Assembly: GCF_014201615.1 (NCBI RefSeq)
Contig: NZ_JACHEU010000001.1
Span: forward strand, 2,251,631 to 2,315,630
Length of the DNA: 64,000 nucleotides
Origin: Aquamicrobium lusatiense
GTDB taxonomy: Bacteria; Pseudomonadota; Alphaproteobacteria; Rhizobiales; Rhizobiaceae
Direction of reading: 5' to 3'
Part shown: positions 38,336 to 47,223 of the stretch, in pieces
Layout: each line of letters starts with the position of its first letter
How positions within the stretch are numbered: position 1 is the first letter of the stretch
Notes under the pieces: model-generated
Database searches by the model: none
What the model was told of the DNA's origin: nothing
The model's input: only the letters and a program-made list of their open reading frames with translations
Made by a program: the position numbers and the translations under genes

Positions 38336-41182
38336 TTGACCGACAAAGATACACCGCGCGGTGCCGACGGCGATCCGACTGGCATCGAACCGATTTCCAT
38401 CGTCGAGGAGATGCAGCGCTCCTATCTCGATTACGCCATGAGCGTGATCGTCAGCCGCGCTCTGCCTGACGTTCGCGACGGCCTCAAGCCCGTCCATCGC
38501 CGTATCCTCTACGCGTCCCATGAAAGCGGCTACCACTGGAACCGCAAATATGTGAAGTCGGCCCGCCCGGTGGCCGACGTGATGGGTAAATACCATCCGC
38601 ATGGCGATGCCTCGATCTACGACGCCCTTGTGCGCATGGCACAGGACTGGTCGATGAGCGTGCCGCTGATCGACGGGCAGGGCAATTTCGGCTCCATCGA
38701 CGGCGATCCGCCGGCTGCCATGCGCTATACCGAAGCGCGCCTTGCGAAGGTCGCTCACGAGCTTCTGGAGGATATCGACAAGGACACTGTCGATTTTCAG
38801 GATACCTATGACGCCTCCGGTCAGGAACCGCGCGTCATTCCGGCTCGTTTCCCGAACCTGCTGGTCAATGGCTCGGGCGGTATCGCGGTCGGCATGGCCA
38901 CGAACATTCCGCCGCACAATCTGGCCGAGGTCTGTAACGGCGCCATCGCCGTCATCGACAATCCCGCCATCGATCTGACGGACCTGATGGAGATCATTCC
39001 CGGTCCGGATTTCCCAACGGGAGGCATCGTCCTTGGCCGTTCGGGCATCTACAATGCCTATTCGACCGGCCGCGGGTCCATCGTGATGCGCGGCAAGGTC
39101 GATATCGAGCCCATGCGCGGTGATCGCGAAGCCATCGTCATCACCGAGGTTCCCTATCAGGTGAACAAGGCCTCGATGATCGAGAAGATGGCCGAACTGG
39201 TGCGCGACAAGCGCATTGAGGGCATCTCCGATATTCGCGACGAGAGCGACCGTCAGGGGTATCGCGTGGTGGTCGAGCTGAAGCGCGACGCCAATGCCGA
39301 GGTGATCCTCAACCAGCTCTATCGTTATACGCCTCTGCAAACCTCGTTTGGCGCCAATGTTGTGGCTCTGAATGGCGGCAAGCCGGAGGTCATGACGCTC
39401 ATCGACATGCTGAAGGCCTTCGCTACGTTCCGCGAGGAGGTGATCAGCCGCCGCACGAAATATCTGCTGCGCAAGGCGCGCGACCGGGCCCATGTGCTGG
39501 TCGGTCTGGCGATTGCCGTTGCCAATATCGATGAAGTCATCAAGCTGATTCGTCATGCACCCGATCCGCAGACAGCTCGTGAGCAGCTGATGGAGCGCCG
39601 CTGGCCGGCGGCGGATGTGGAATCGCTGATCCATCTGATCGACGATCCGCGCCACCGCATCAACGAGGACGGCACCTACAACCTCTCCGAGGAACAGGCG
39701 CGCGCCATTCTCGAACTGCGGCTGCAGCGCCTCACCGCGCTTGGACGTGACGAGATCGCCGACGAGCTGAACACCATCGGTGAGGAAATCCGCGACTATC
39801 TGGACATTCTGTCCTCGCGCGCCCGTATCCAGCAGATCGTCAAGGATGAGCTGATCGCCGTTCGTGACGAGTTCGGCGTTCCGCGCCGGACGGAGCTTGC
39901 CGATGGCGGCGCCGATATGGATGACGAGGACCTCATCCAGCGTGAGGATATGGTCGTTACCGTCAGCCATTCCGGATACATCAAGCGCGTTCCGCTGTCG
40001 CTTTACCGGGCGCAGCGTCGCGGCGGCAAGGGCCGCTCCGGGATGTCGACAAAGGACGAGGATTTCGTCACCCGGCTGTTCGTGGCCAACACGCACACGC
40101 CGGTGCTTTTCTTCTCGTCACGCGGCATCGTCTACAAGGAAAAGGTGTGGCGACTACCCATCGGCAGCCCGCAATCGCGCGGCAAGGCGCTCATCAACAT
40201 GCTGCCGTTGCAGCAGGGCGAGCGCATCACCACCATCATGCCGCTGCCCGAGGATGAGGCAAGCTGGGGTGAACTGGATGTGATGTTCGCCACTACCCGT
40301 GGCACCGTGCGCCGCAACAAGCTGTCCGACTTTGTTGACGTCAAGCGCAATGGCAAGATCGCCATGAAGCTGGATGAAGGCGACGAAATTCTGGGGGTCG
40401 AGACCTGCACCGAGAATGACGACGTGCTGGTGACGGTTGCGTCGGGACAGTGCATCCGCTTCTCCGTCTCGGATGTGCGCGTCTTTGCCGGCCGCAATTC
40501 GGTCGGCGTGCGCGGCATATCGATGGCGGAAGGCGATCGCGCCATTTCCATGACGATCATCGAACATGTCGATGCAAGCCCGGCCGAGCGCGCCGCCTAT
40601 CTCAAGCGTGCTGCCGTCGAGCGGCGTCTGTTGTCCGGCAATGGTGACGACGAGGAAATTGCGCTCACCAACGAGGAAGTTGGCGAGGATGCGCAGATAG
40701 ATGACGAGCGCTATGAATTCCTGAAGGCGCACGAACAGTTCGTGCTCACCGTCACGGAGTTCGGCTATGGCAAGCGCTCTTCATCTTACGATTTCCGGCT
40801 GACCAATCGTGGCGGCAAGGGCATTCGTGCCACCGACGTCTCGAAGGTCGATGAAATCGGCCGGCTTGTCGCGACATTCCCTGTGGGTAATGACGACCAG
40901 ATCATGCTGGTTTCCGATGGCGGTACGGTGATCCGCGTCCCCGTCCACGGCATTCGCTTCGCCAGCCGTGCCACCAAGGGCGTTACCATCTTCAATACCG
41001 CCGAAGGCGAGAAGGTGGTTTCCGTCGAGCGGATTTCCGAACCCGGATCTGACGAGGACGAAAACGGCGACGCCGAAACTGATGCCGTCAATGGCGGCGA
41101 AGGTTCTGACGCAGCCGGCGATATTCCTGCTACTTCCGAAGGACCGGAAATTTCTGAAGGCGGTGAGCCGCAGGCGGAATGA
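38336..41182 (+). CDS. gyrA: DNA gyrase subunit A
   Basis: 948 aa. It breaks and rejoins DNA during negative supercoiling. The start is TTG: an in-frame TGA lies at 38327-38329, and the next residues ([51 protein letters not shown]) match relatives. The catalytic tyrosine is Tyr131 in AAMRYTEAR. The quinolone pocket reads [15 protein letters not shown], with Ala92 at the position of E. coli Ser83 and Asp96 at Asp87. The GyrA box [11 protein letters not shown] is present. The C-terminal beta-pinwheel is followed by a 45-residue acidic tail ([14 protein letters not shown]...), longer than in E. coli. Confidence 0.98.
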   Translation: MTDKDTPRGADGDPTGIEPISIVEEMQRSYLDYAMSVIVSRALPDVRDGLKPVHRRILYASHESGYHWNRKYVKSARPVADVMGKYHPHGDASIYDALVRMAQDWSMSVPLIDGQGNFGSIDGDPPAAMRYTEARLAKVAHELLEDIDKDTVDFQDTYDASGQEPRVIPARFPNLLVNGSGGIAVGMATNIPPHNLAEVCNGAIAVIDNPAIDLTDLMEIIPGPDFPTGGIVLGRSGIYNAYSTGRGSIVMRGKVDIEPMRGDREAIVITEVPYQVNKASMIEKMAELVRDKRIEGISDIRDESDRQGYRVVVELKRDANAEVILNQLYRYTPLQTSFGANVVALNGGKPEVMTLIDMLKAFATFREEVISRRTKYLLRKARDRAHVLVGLAIAVANIDEVIKLIRHAPDPQTAREQLMERRWPAADVESLIHLIDDPRHRINEDGTYNLSEEQARAILELRLQRLTALGRDEIADELNTIGEEIRDYLDILSSRARIQQIVKDELIAVRDEFGVPRRTELADGGADMDDEDLIQREDMVVTVSHSGYIKRVPLSLYRAQRRGGKGRSGMSTKDEDFVTRLFVANTHTPVLFFSSRGIVYKEKVWRLPIGSPQSRGKALINMLPLQQGERITTIMPLPEDEASWGELDVMFATTRGTVRRNKLSDFVDVKRNGKIAMKLDEGDEILGVETCTENDDVLVTVASGQCIRFSVSDVRVFAGRNSVGVRGISMAEGDRAISMTIIEHVDASPAERAAYLKRAAVERRLLSGNGDDEEIALTNEEVGEDAQIDDERYEFLKAHEQFVLTVTEFGYGKRSSSYDFRLTNRGGKGIRATDVSKVDEIGRLVATFPVGNDDQIMLVSDGGTVIRVPVHGIRFASRATKGVTIFNTAEGEKVVSVERISEPGSDEDENGDAETDAVNGGEGSDAAGDIPATSEGPEISEGGEPQAE

Positions 41183-41225
41183 TCCGCAGCGACTCATGTC
41201 GGTTCAGCACAACTCCTGCGCTTCC

Positions 41226-41372
41226 CTACATCTGGTAGGGATTGCGCGGGCGCAGCGGAAAGCCGGCAGAGCGGCGTTGTGAGCGGTTGCGTTCCGCTTC
41301 CTGATGCAGTCCGAAAACTGTGGCTATCAGCATCGCGATAGTCATGGCGGCTGCGAGCATGTAAATAATCAT
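41226..41372 (-). CDS. Small single-pass membrane protein
   Basis: 48 aa from the ATG at 41372, which has AGGAG 8 nt upstream. MIIYMLAAAMTIAMLIATVFGLHQEAERNRSQRRSAGFPLRPRNPYQM: one transmembrane helix (residues 2-21), then a basic tail that should be cytoplasmic. The frame stays open upstream, but the extension has no start signal. The family is not recognised. It converges on gyrA. Confidence 0.55.
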   Translation of the reverse strand: MIIYMLAAAMTIAMLIATVFGLHQEAERNRSQRRSAGFPLRPRNPYQM

Positions 41373-41562
41373 GATCGTGTCTCCTGTAACCTCAACGCGT
41401 GACTGTGATTTTGGTTTCATGCTGATTGTTCTGCTTAAGTTCGGCGATTCGCCTTGAACGGCTTCTGACATGCCTGTTCATTCTGCATTCATGTGCGCCA
41501 AACCCATTTGAGGAAGCCAATGCGTTGCGTTCGGCTCCGGCTGTCTCTAGAAGCAATCTGCC

Positions 41563-42063
41563 ATGACTGAACGTATCGCCATCTATGCCGGTTCCTTCGA
41601 CCCGCTCACCAACGGCCATCTGGACGTGCTGAAAGCGTCGCTTGCGATTGCCGATAAGGTTTATGCCGCCATAGGCATTCATCCGGGCAAGAAGCCGCTG
41701 TTCTCATTCGAAGAACGCGTCGATCTGATCAGCTCGGTTGCACGCCATGAACTGGGCAGCGACAGCGAGCGCATTTCCGTCGTTTCGTTCGATGGGCTTG
41801 TGGTGGAGGCGGCGCGCCGTCTGGGGGCCTCGATCATGATTCGCGGGCTGCGCGACGGCACGGATCTCGATTACGAGATGCAGATGGCCGGCATGAACGA
41901 AGTCATGGCGCCTGATCTTCAGACCATCTTTCTGCCGGCAAGTCCTTCGGTGCGAACCATTACCGCCACACTCGTGCGGCAGATCGCTGCCATGGGCGGT
42001 AATATCGAGCCGTTCGTGCCCGCTGCGGTCGTCTCACCTCTGATCGCCAAATTCGCGAAATAG
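41563..42063 (+). CDS. coaD: Phosphopantetheine adenylyltransferase
   Basis: 166 aa. Penultimate step of coenzyme A synthesis (4'-phosphopantetheine + ATP to dephospho-CoA). The nucleotidyltransferase motif is [10 protein letters not shown] (residues 10-19). Family stretches: [84 protein letters not shown]. It starts a short plus-strand series with two cyclophilin genes 16 and 25 bp further on; this coaD-ppi-ppi grouping recurs in the order. Confidence 0.97.
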   Translation: MTERIAIYAGSFDPLTNGHLDVLKASLAIADKVYAAIGIHPGKKPLFSFEERVDLISSVARHELGSDSERISVVSFDGLVVEAARRLGASIMIRGLRDGTDLDYEMQMAGMNEVMAPDLQTIFLPASPSVRTITATLVRQIAAMGGNIEPFVPAAVVSPLIAKFAK

Positions 42064-42079
42064 CTGGAGATATTCCATC

Positions 42080-42661
42080 ATGCTCAAGAAGCTCGCGGCC
42101 TTTGCCATCGTGGTTGGCGGCCTTGCCGTCGCCGCGCTCCCGGTCACGGCCGCCGAACCTGAAGACACTCTTGTCCTGACACTCAAGGATGGCGATGTCA
42201 CCATCGGGCTGCGCCCGGACCTCGCGCCAAAGCATGTCGAGCAGATCCGGAAGCTGGTGCGCGACGGCGCGTATGACAATGTGGCCTTCCACCGGGTCAT
42301 TGACGGTTTCATGGCCCAGACCGGCGATGTGCAATACGGCGACATGGAAGACGGCTTCAATCCGGGTGCCGTCGGCACGGGTGGCTCCGATCTTCCGGAC
42401 CTGCCGGCGGAGTTCTCGAACGAGAAGTTCGAGCGTGGCGTGGTCGGAATGGCCCGCGCGCAGAACCCGAACTCTGCGAATTCCCAGTTCTTCATCATGT
42501 TTGCACCGGCTCCGTCGCTGAACGGCGACTATACCGTTGTCGGCAAGGTCGAGAGCGGCATGGACCTGGTGGACAAGATCAAGAAGGGCTCAAACGCGCA
42601 GAATGGTGCGGTGGCCAGTCCCGATCGCATCGTCAAAGCCCGCATAGCGGCCGACAACTGA
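42080..42661 (+). CDS. Periplasmic peptidyl-prolyl isomerase (cyclophilin type)
   Basis: 193 aa. Cis-trans isomerisation of proline bonds in exported proteins. A signal peptide covers about residues 1-25 (MLKKLAAFAIVVGGLAVAALPVTAA, cleavage before EPED). The cyclophilin core shows VAFHRVIDGFMAQTGDVQYGDMEDG, RGVVGMARAQNPNSANSQFFIMFAPAPSLNGDYTVVGKV. The active-site Arg of FHRV and the QFFI stretch are intact. The CTGGAGATATTCC ribosome site lies just upstream. It is a close paralogue of the next gene. Confidence 0.95.
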   Translation: MLKKLAAFAIVVGGLAVAALPVTAAEPEDTLVLTLKDGDVTIGLRPDLAPKHVEQIRKLVRDGAYDNVAFHRVIDGFMAQTGDVQYGDMEDGFNPGAVGTGGSDLPDLPAEFSNEKFERGVVGMARAQNPNSANSQFFIMFAPAPSLNGDYTVVGKVESGMDLVDKIKKGSNAQNGAVASPDRIVKARIAADN

Positions 42662-42686
42662 TCATTTTAAAAGAGGAATTCTGAAC

Positions 42687-43202
42687 ATGGCTGAGATCAA
42701 GGACCGCGAAAACGCGCTCATCATGGAAACCACGCAGGGACAGGTGGTGATTGAACTGTTCCCCGATCTGGCCCCCGGCCATGTCGGGCGCATCAAGGAA
42801 CTGGCCCGCGAAGGCGCTTATGATGGCGTTGTTTTCCACCGCGTCATCGATGGCTTCATGGCCCAGACCGGCGACGTGAAGTTCGGCAAGACGGACTCGA
42901 AGGATTTCAACCCGGGCCGCGCCGGCATGGGTGGTTCGGACAAGCCGGACCTGAAGGCCGAATTCTCCAACACCAATCACGGTCGCGGCACCTGCTCCAT
43001 GGCCCGCGCCCAGAATCCGAATTCCGCCAACTCGCAGTTCTTCATCTGCTTTGAGGACGCTTCCTTCCTCAACCGGCAGTACACGGTCTGGGGTCAGGTG
43101 ATCGAAGGCATGGAGAACGTCGACAAGATCAAGCGCGGTGAGCCGGTGCAGAACCCCGACAAGATCGTCTCGCTGAAGGTCGCGGCCGACGTCGCAGCCT
43201 GA
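42687..43202 (+). CDS. ppiB: Cytoplasmic peptidyl-prolyl isomerase (cyclophilin type)
   Basis: 171 aa with no signal peptide. Same fold as its upstream neighbour: YDGVVFHRVIDGFMAQTGDVKFGKTDSKDFNPGRAGMGGSDKPDLKAEFSN, then GTCSMARAQNPNSANSQFFICFEDASFLNRQYTVWGQVIEGM. AAGAGGAATTCTG precedes the ATG. The pair looks like a tandem duplication in which one copy gained an export signal, so one gene serves each compartment. Confidence 0.95.
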   Translation: MAEIKDRENALIMETTQGQVVIELFPDLAPGHVGRIKELAREGAYDGVVFHRVIDGFMAQTGDVKFGKTDSKDFNPGRAGMGGSDKPDLKAEFSNTNHGRGTCSMARAQNPNSANSQFFICFEDASFLNRQYTVWGQVIEGMENVDKIKRGEPVQNPDKIVSLKVAADVAA

Positions 43203-43215
43203 AGCTGAAGGGACC

Positions 43216-43671
43216 ATGGAGATGGCAGCTGTATTGTGGGCACTGCTGGGCGTGATGGCTGGCGCTTTCGTCGCCATTCAGGCGCCCATCAATGCTGAAC
43301 TGGCGCGCGGGCTTGGCTCGCCGCTGGCTGCTGCTGCCATCTCCTTTCTTGCCGGGGCCATCGTGCTTGGTGTGGTGACTTTCATCGTGACCCGCACGCA
43401 GGGCACCTCTATTACCTGGCGCGAGCCGCAGGCGTGGCTGTTCGTGGCGGGCGGTTTGCTCGGCACCGTCTATGTCACGACGAGCATTCTCCTTATTCCG
43501 CGCATCGGTGCCGCAGCGCTGATCGCCTTTCTGATTACCGGACAGCTCATTGCAGGAATGGTCATCGACCGCGTTGGATTTCTGGGCGTTGCCGTGCGCG
43601 AAATATCGCTCGGACGGCTGGCCGGCGCGGGGCTCCTGATCGTCGGAGCGGTGATGGTCCGCTATCTCTGA
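43216..43671 (+). CDS. YdcZ/DUF606-type small membrane transporter-like protein
   Basis: 151 aa with four to five hydrophobic helices; resembles the DMT-like DUF606 (YdcZ) family of half-size transporters. Signature-like stretches are [38 protein letters not shown] and [43 protein letters not shown] second ATG 6 nt downstream is also possible. The stop overlaps the queA ATG by one base, so it is probably translated with queA, although no functional link is known. Confidence 0.85.
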   Translation: MEMAAVLWALLGVMAGAFVAIQAPINAELARGLGSPLAAAAISFLAGAIVLGVVTFIVTRTQGTSITWREPQAWLFVAGGLLGTVYVTTSILLIPRIGAAALIAFLITGQLIAGMVIDRVGFLGVAVREISLGRLAGAGLLIVGAVMVRYL

Positions 43672-44747
43672 TGCGTGTCGATCTTTTCGATTTCGATCTT
43701 CCTGAAGAGCACATTGCGTTGCGCCCGGCCGAGCCTCGCGACTCCGCAAGGCTGCTGAAAGTCCGCTCCGGCGAACCTTTTGAAGATCTCTCCGTGCGCG
43801 ATCTGCCCTCGTTGCTGCAGCCGGGCGACGTGCTGGTGTTCAACGACACCAGAGTTATCCCCGCACAGCTGAAGGGCATGCGCCGGCGCGGCGAAGCAAC
43901 GGCGCTGGTTGACGCGACGCTGCATATGCGCGTCGGCCCCGACCGGTGGCTGGCTTTCATGCGGCCCGGCAAACGGGTAGCCGAAGGCGACCGAATTCAT
44001 TTCGGCCACGACGGCTCATCCTGTTTCCTCGGTCAGCTTGATGCCACTGTTGTTGAAAAGCGGGAAGGCGGCGAAGTGCTGCTGTCTTTCGATGTGTCGG
44101 GTCCCTTCCTCGACGAGGCGCTGCATGCGGTCGGACACATTCCGCTTCCGCCTTACATCGCCTCGAAGCGCGCGGATGACGAGCGCGACCGTCTCGACTA
44201 CCAGACCATCTATGCCAGGGAAGAAGGCGCGGTCGCCGCTCCCACCGCCGGCCTGCATTTCACGCCGGAGCTGTTTGCGGCACTCGATGACATGGGCGTG
44301 GAACGCCGCTTCGTGACGCTTCATGTCGGGGCCGGCACCTTCCTGCCAGTCAAGGCGGACGATACAGACCAGCACAGGATGCACGCCGAAAGCGGCGTCG
44401 TATCCGCTGAAACTGCCGCTGCCCTCAATGCCGCCCGCGAGCGTGGAAGCCGCATCGTTGCGGTCGGGACGACTTCGTTGCGTCTTCTGGAAAGTGCGGC
44501 GGCGGAAGATGGCTCCCTGAAGGAATGGTCCGGGGCCACGGATATTTTCATCACGCCCGGATACCGCTTCCGCACCGCAGACATGCTGATGACGAATTTC
44601 CATCTGCCGCGCTCCACGCTGTTCATGCTGGTTTCGGCCTTTGCCGGAATGGAAACGATGCGGGCCGCTTACGAACATGCGATTTCGACCGGCTATCGCT
44701 TCTATTCCTATGGCGATTCCAGCCTTCTTTTCAGGCAGCAGACATGA
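43671..44747 (+). CDS. queA: S-adenosylmethionine:tRNA ribosyltransferase-isomerase
   Basis: 358 aa. It transfers and rearranges the ribosyl group of SAM onto preQ1 in tRNA to make epoxyqueuosine. The start [31 protein letters not shown] is the family N-terminus. Other conserved parts: [54 protein letters not shown] [62 protein letters not shown]. It overlaps tgt by 4 nt; QueA acts after Tgt on the same tRNAs. Confidence 0.97.
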   Translation: MRVDLFDFDLPEEHIALRPAEPRDSARLLKVRSGEPFEDLSVRDLPSLLQPGDVLVFNDTRVIPAQLKGMRRRGEATALVDATLHMRVGPDRWLAFMRPGKRVAEGDRIHFGHDGSSCFLGQLDATVVEKREGGEVLLSFDVSGPFLDEALHAVGHIPLPPYIASKRADDERDRLDYQTIYAREEGAVAAPTAGLHFTPELFAALDDMGVERRFVTLHVGAGTFLPVKADDTDQHRMHAESGVVSAETAAALNAARERGSRIVAVGTTSLRLLESAAAEDGSLKEWSGATDIFITPGYRFRTADMLMTNFHLPRSTLFMLVSAFAGMETMRAAYEHAISTGYRFYSYGDSSLLFRQQT

Positions 44748-45874
44748 CGGAAAATTTTTCCTTTCGCGTGCTCGCGAGTGATGGCAAAGCGCGGCGAGGC
44801 GAGGTTGTGATGCCGCGCGGCACGGTGCGCACTCCGGCTTTCATGCCTGTAGGCACCGGCGGAACCGTCAAGGCCATGTATATGGATCAGGTGCGCGGCA
44901 CAGGCGCCGACATCATCCTTGGCAACACCTACCACCTCATGCTGCGGCCGGGCGCGGAGCGGGTGGCCCGGCTTGGTGGCCTGCATGAACTGGCGCGGTG
45001 GCCGTGGCCCATTCTCACCGATTCCGGCGGCTTTCAGGTCATGTCCCTGTCGAAGCTGCGCAAGCTGACCGAGCATGGCGTCACCTTCCGCTCGCACATC
45101 GACGGCGCACCCTATGAGATGACGCCCGAGCGCTCGATCGAAATACAGGGGCTGCTCGATTCCGACATTCAGATGCAGCTCGACGAATGCACGGCGCTGC
45201 CGGCCGAACATGCCGAGATCGAGCGCGCCATGGAGCTGTCGCTGCGCTGGGCGGAGCGCTGCAAGACGGCATTCGGCGACCAGCCGGGCAAGGCCATGTT
45301 CGGCATAGTGCAGGGCGGCGACAATCCGGAACTGCGGGTGCGGTCTGCACAGGCGCTGAAGGCGATGGACCTGAAAGGCTACGCGGTTGGCGGTCTTGCC
45401 GTGGGCGAGCCGCAGGCAGTGATGCTGGACATGCTTGAGATCACCTGTCCGGAACTTCCCATCGACAAGCCGCGCTACCTGATGGGCGTGGGTACGCCCG
45501 ACGACATACTGAAATCAGTGGCACGCGGCATCGACATGTTCGACTGCGTGATGCCGACGCGGGCAGGGCGGCATGGGCTGGCTTACACGCGTCGCGGCAA
45601 GGTCAATCTGCGCAATGCCCGCCATGCCGACGATCACCGTCCGCTGGACGAGGAAAGCGATTGCCCCGCCGCGCGCGACTATTCCCGGGCCTATCTCCAT
45701 CATCTCGTGCGTTCGCAGGAAGCGCTGGGGGCGATGCTGCTGACCTGGAACAACCTCGCCTACTACCAGCGCCTGATGCAGGATATTCGCGACGCCATCG
45801 AGGCCGGACAGTTCGTCGAGCGTGCCGCCGCAATTTCGGAAGGTTGGGCGAGGGGCGACATCCCGGCCCTGTAA
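44744..45874 (+). CDS. tgt: tRNA-guanine transglycosylase (zinc site altered)
   Basis: 376 aa. Exchanges guanine-34 for preQ1 in tRNAs with GUN anticodons. The catalytic parts are intact: [13 protein letters not shown] (general-base Asp), [18 protein letters not shown] and [13 protein letters not shown] (nucleophile Asp). The zinc site is not: where E. coli has Cys302, Cys304, Cys307 and His333, this protein has Ser305, Cys307, Ala310 and Asn336 ([21 protein letters not shown]...[10 protein letters not shown]). Three of four ligands are lost while the surrounding residues are kept. The start [14 protein letters not shown] overlaps the queA stop. The identity as Tgt is secure; whether it binds zinc is doubtful. 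Confidence 0.95.
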   Translation: MTENFSFRVLASDGKARRGEVVMPRGTVRTPAFMPVGTGGTVKAMYMDQVRGTGADIILGNTYHLMLRPGAERVARLGGLHELARWPWPILTDSGGFQVMSLSKLRKLTEHGVTFRSHIDGAPYEMTPERSIEIQGLLDSDIQMQLDECTALPAEHAEIERAMELSLRWAERCKTAFGDQPGKAMFGIVQGGDNPELRVRSAQALKAMDLKGYAVGGLAVGEPQAVMLDMLEITCPELPIDKPRYLMGVGTPDDILKSVARGIDMFDCVMPTRAGRHGLAYTRRGKVNLRNARHADDHRPLDEESDCPAARDYSRAYLHHLVRSQEALGAMLLTWNNLAYYQRLMQDIRDAIEAGQFVERAAAISEGWARGDIPAL

Positions 45875-45955
45875 GCCTTTCGCCGCACAACTTGAAAGCA
45901 GCCGGCCAAACTGCGACAACAGCATCAACATAACCGATTGCGGACTGGACAGGCG

Positions 45956-46192
45956 ATGAAGACGTTTTTCGTGCAGATCAAATGCGACCTCGGCAAATCC
46001 TATGAGGTGGCCAGCGAGCTGGCGGATGCCGAGATCGCTTCCGAGATCTACTCAACTGCCGGCCAGTTCGACCTGCTCGCCAAGTTCTATGTCGATGATG
46101 ACGAGGATGTCGGCCACTTCGTCAATCAGCGCGTGCAGATCATTCCGGGCATCAAGGATACTTTTACGATGGTGACTTTCCGGGCCTTCTAG
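45956..46192 (+). CDS. Stand-alone Lrp/AsnC ligand-binding (RAM) domain protein
   Basis: 78 aa from the ATG at 45956 (MKTFFVQIKCDLGKSYEVASELADAEIASEIYSTAGQFDLLAKFYVDDDEDVGHFVNQRVQIIPGIKDTFTMVTFRAF). It matches the RAM (alpha-beta sandwich) domain of Lrp/AsnC regulators, but the DNA-binding helix-turn-helix is missing. Single-domain RAM proteins are known and bind amino acids or small metabolites as oligomers. AGGCG precedes the ATG; a start 18 nt earlier is possible. It follows tgt at a distance of 81 bp and may be in the same transcript. Confidence 0.88.
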   Translation: MKTFFVQIKCDLGKSYEVASELADAEIASEIYSTAGQFDLLAKFYVDDDEDVGHFVNQRVQIIPGIKDTFTMVTFRAF

Positions 46193-46280
46193 GTAGTTGC
46201 GGTGAGCGAGCCCCCCTGAGGGTGGCTAGGCGCACCTGCCTTATGCATGCCGCAAGGGAAGTGTTTGCACTATTCACGGC

Positions 46281-46315
46281 TTTCGTTTTCGTTTAAAAGC
46301 GAAAAAAGCGAAAAC
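46281..46315 (+). promoter_or_regulatory. Putative GlpR operator in front of glpR
   Basis: Inverted arrangement of TTCG-type half sites: TTCGT at 46282-46286 and 46288-46292, then CGAAA at 46300-46304 and CGAAAA from 46309. CGTTTTCG and CGAAAACG form an exact inverted pair. It ends 14 nt before the glpR ATG, a position suited to autorepression. TTCG/CGAA cores are also found in E. coli GlpR sites. Confidence 0.6.
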
Positions 46316-46328
46316 GGAGCCATGCAGC

Positions 46329-47111
46329 ATGCCGGATATGTATCTGCCGCCACGCCACGCCGAAATCCTCCAGATGGCCAAGGACAGGGGCAGGGTTCTG
46401 GTCGATGATCTTGCCGCCCATTTTGCCGTCACGCCGCAGACAATACGCAAGGATCTCAACGACCTGTGTGACCAGCGCCTGCTGAGCCGCATTCACGGCG
46501 GCGCGCTGTTTCCGTCTGGCATCGAGAACATGGAGTATGAGGCGCGGCGCAAGATCGCGGCCGACGAGAAGGATGCGATCGGGAAGGCCGCCGCGGAACT
46601 CATTCCCGACAATGCTTCCCTGTTCATCAACATCGGCACCACCACGGAAGCGGTCAGCAAGGCGCTTCTCGATCATTCCGGCCTGATGGTCATTACCAAT
46701 AATATCAATGTTGCCAACAGGATGCGGGTTTACCCTTCGATTGAGGTCGTGATCGCGGGCGGCGTTGTGCGCGGCTCCGATGGCGGTGTCGTCGGCGAGG
46801 CCGCGGTCGATTTCATCCGCCAGTTCAAGGTCGATTACGCAGTAATCGGAGCCTCCGCGATCGATCATGACGGGGCACTGCTCGATTTCGATTTTCGCGA
46901 GGTGAAGGTGGCACAGGCGATCATCGCCAATGCGCGCCATGTCATCCTCGTTTCCGACAGGACCAAGTTCGAGCGCACGGCTCCGGTGCGCATCGGGCAC
47001 CTGTCGCAGGTCAACACCATGATCACCGACCGGTGCGAGATCGAGTCTGTTCGGCGCATCTGCTCAGATGCAGGCGTGACGCTGATCGAGACATCGGCAG
47101 CCGGTGGATGA
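46329..47111 (+). CDS. glpR: DeoR-family glycerol regulon repressor GlpR
   Basis: 260 aa. The N-terminal helix-turn-helix (about residues 5-58) shows RHAEILQMAKDRGRVLVDDLAAHFAVTPQTIRKDLNDLCDQRLLSRIHGGA. The C-terminal sugar-phosphate sensor domain has INIGTTTEAVSKALLDHSGLMVITNNINVA, GGVVRGSDGGVVGEAAVDFIRQFKVDYAVIGASAIDHDGALLDFDFREVKVAQAI. Glycerol-3-phosphate is the expected inducer by family and by the neighbouring genes. It is followed by the glpD operon, which carries TTCGT repeats over its promoter, and has its own operator just upstream. Confidence 0.93.
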   Translation: MPDMYLPPRHAEILQMAKDRGRVLVDDLAAHFAVTPQTIRKDLNDLCDQRLLSRIHGGALFPSGIENMEYEARRKIAADEKDAIGKAAAELIPDNASLFINIGTTTEAVSKALLDHSGLMVITNNINVANRMRVYPSIEVVIAGGVVRGSDGGVVGEAAVDFIRQFKVDYAVIGASAIDHDGALLDFDFREVKVAQAIIANARHVILVSDRTKFERTAPVRIGHLSQVNTMITDRCEIESVRRICSDAGVTLIETSAAGG

Positions 47112-47121
47112 CTGTCAGATT

Positions 47122-47164
47122 TTCGTCATGTTTCGTTTGACATTCGTATTTAGTTCGTAATAAT
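47122..47164 (+). promoter_or_regulatory. glp operon promoter with four phased TTCGT repeats
   Basis: Perfect -35 TTGACA (47137-47142), a 16-nt spacer and AATAAT (47159-47164). Four direct TTCGT copies start at 47122, 47132, 47143 and 47154, spaced 10, 11 and 11 bp, so they lie on one face of the helix and cover -50 to -15. This is the layout expected for a repressor that blocks polymerase; GlpR is the obvious candidate. Confidence 0.75.
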
Positions 47165-47223
47165 TCTCTTATGGTTTGGATGCCGGCAAATTTGCTGCGC
47201 TGCGAAACCATGGGAGGCATTTG

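Noticed and set aside
37589..40096. An 835-codon minus-strand frame opposite gyrA, running into marC
   Set aside because: It overlaps gyrA antisense and the marC gene in another frame; its sequence has no family resemblance. Codon-bias artefact.
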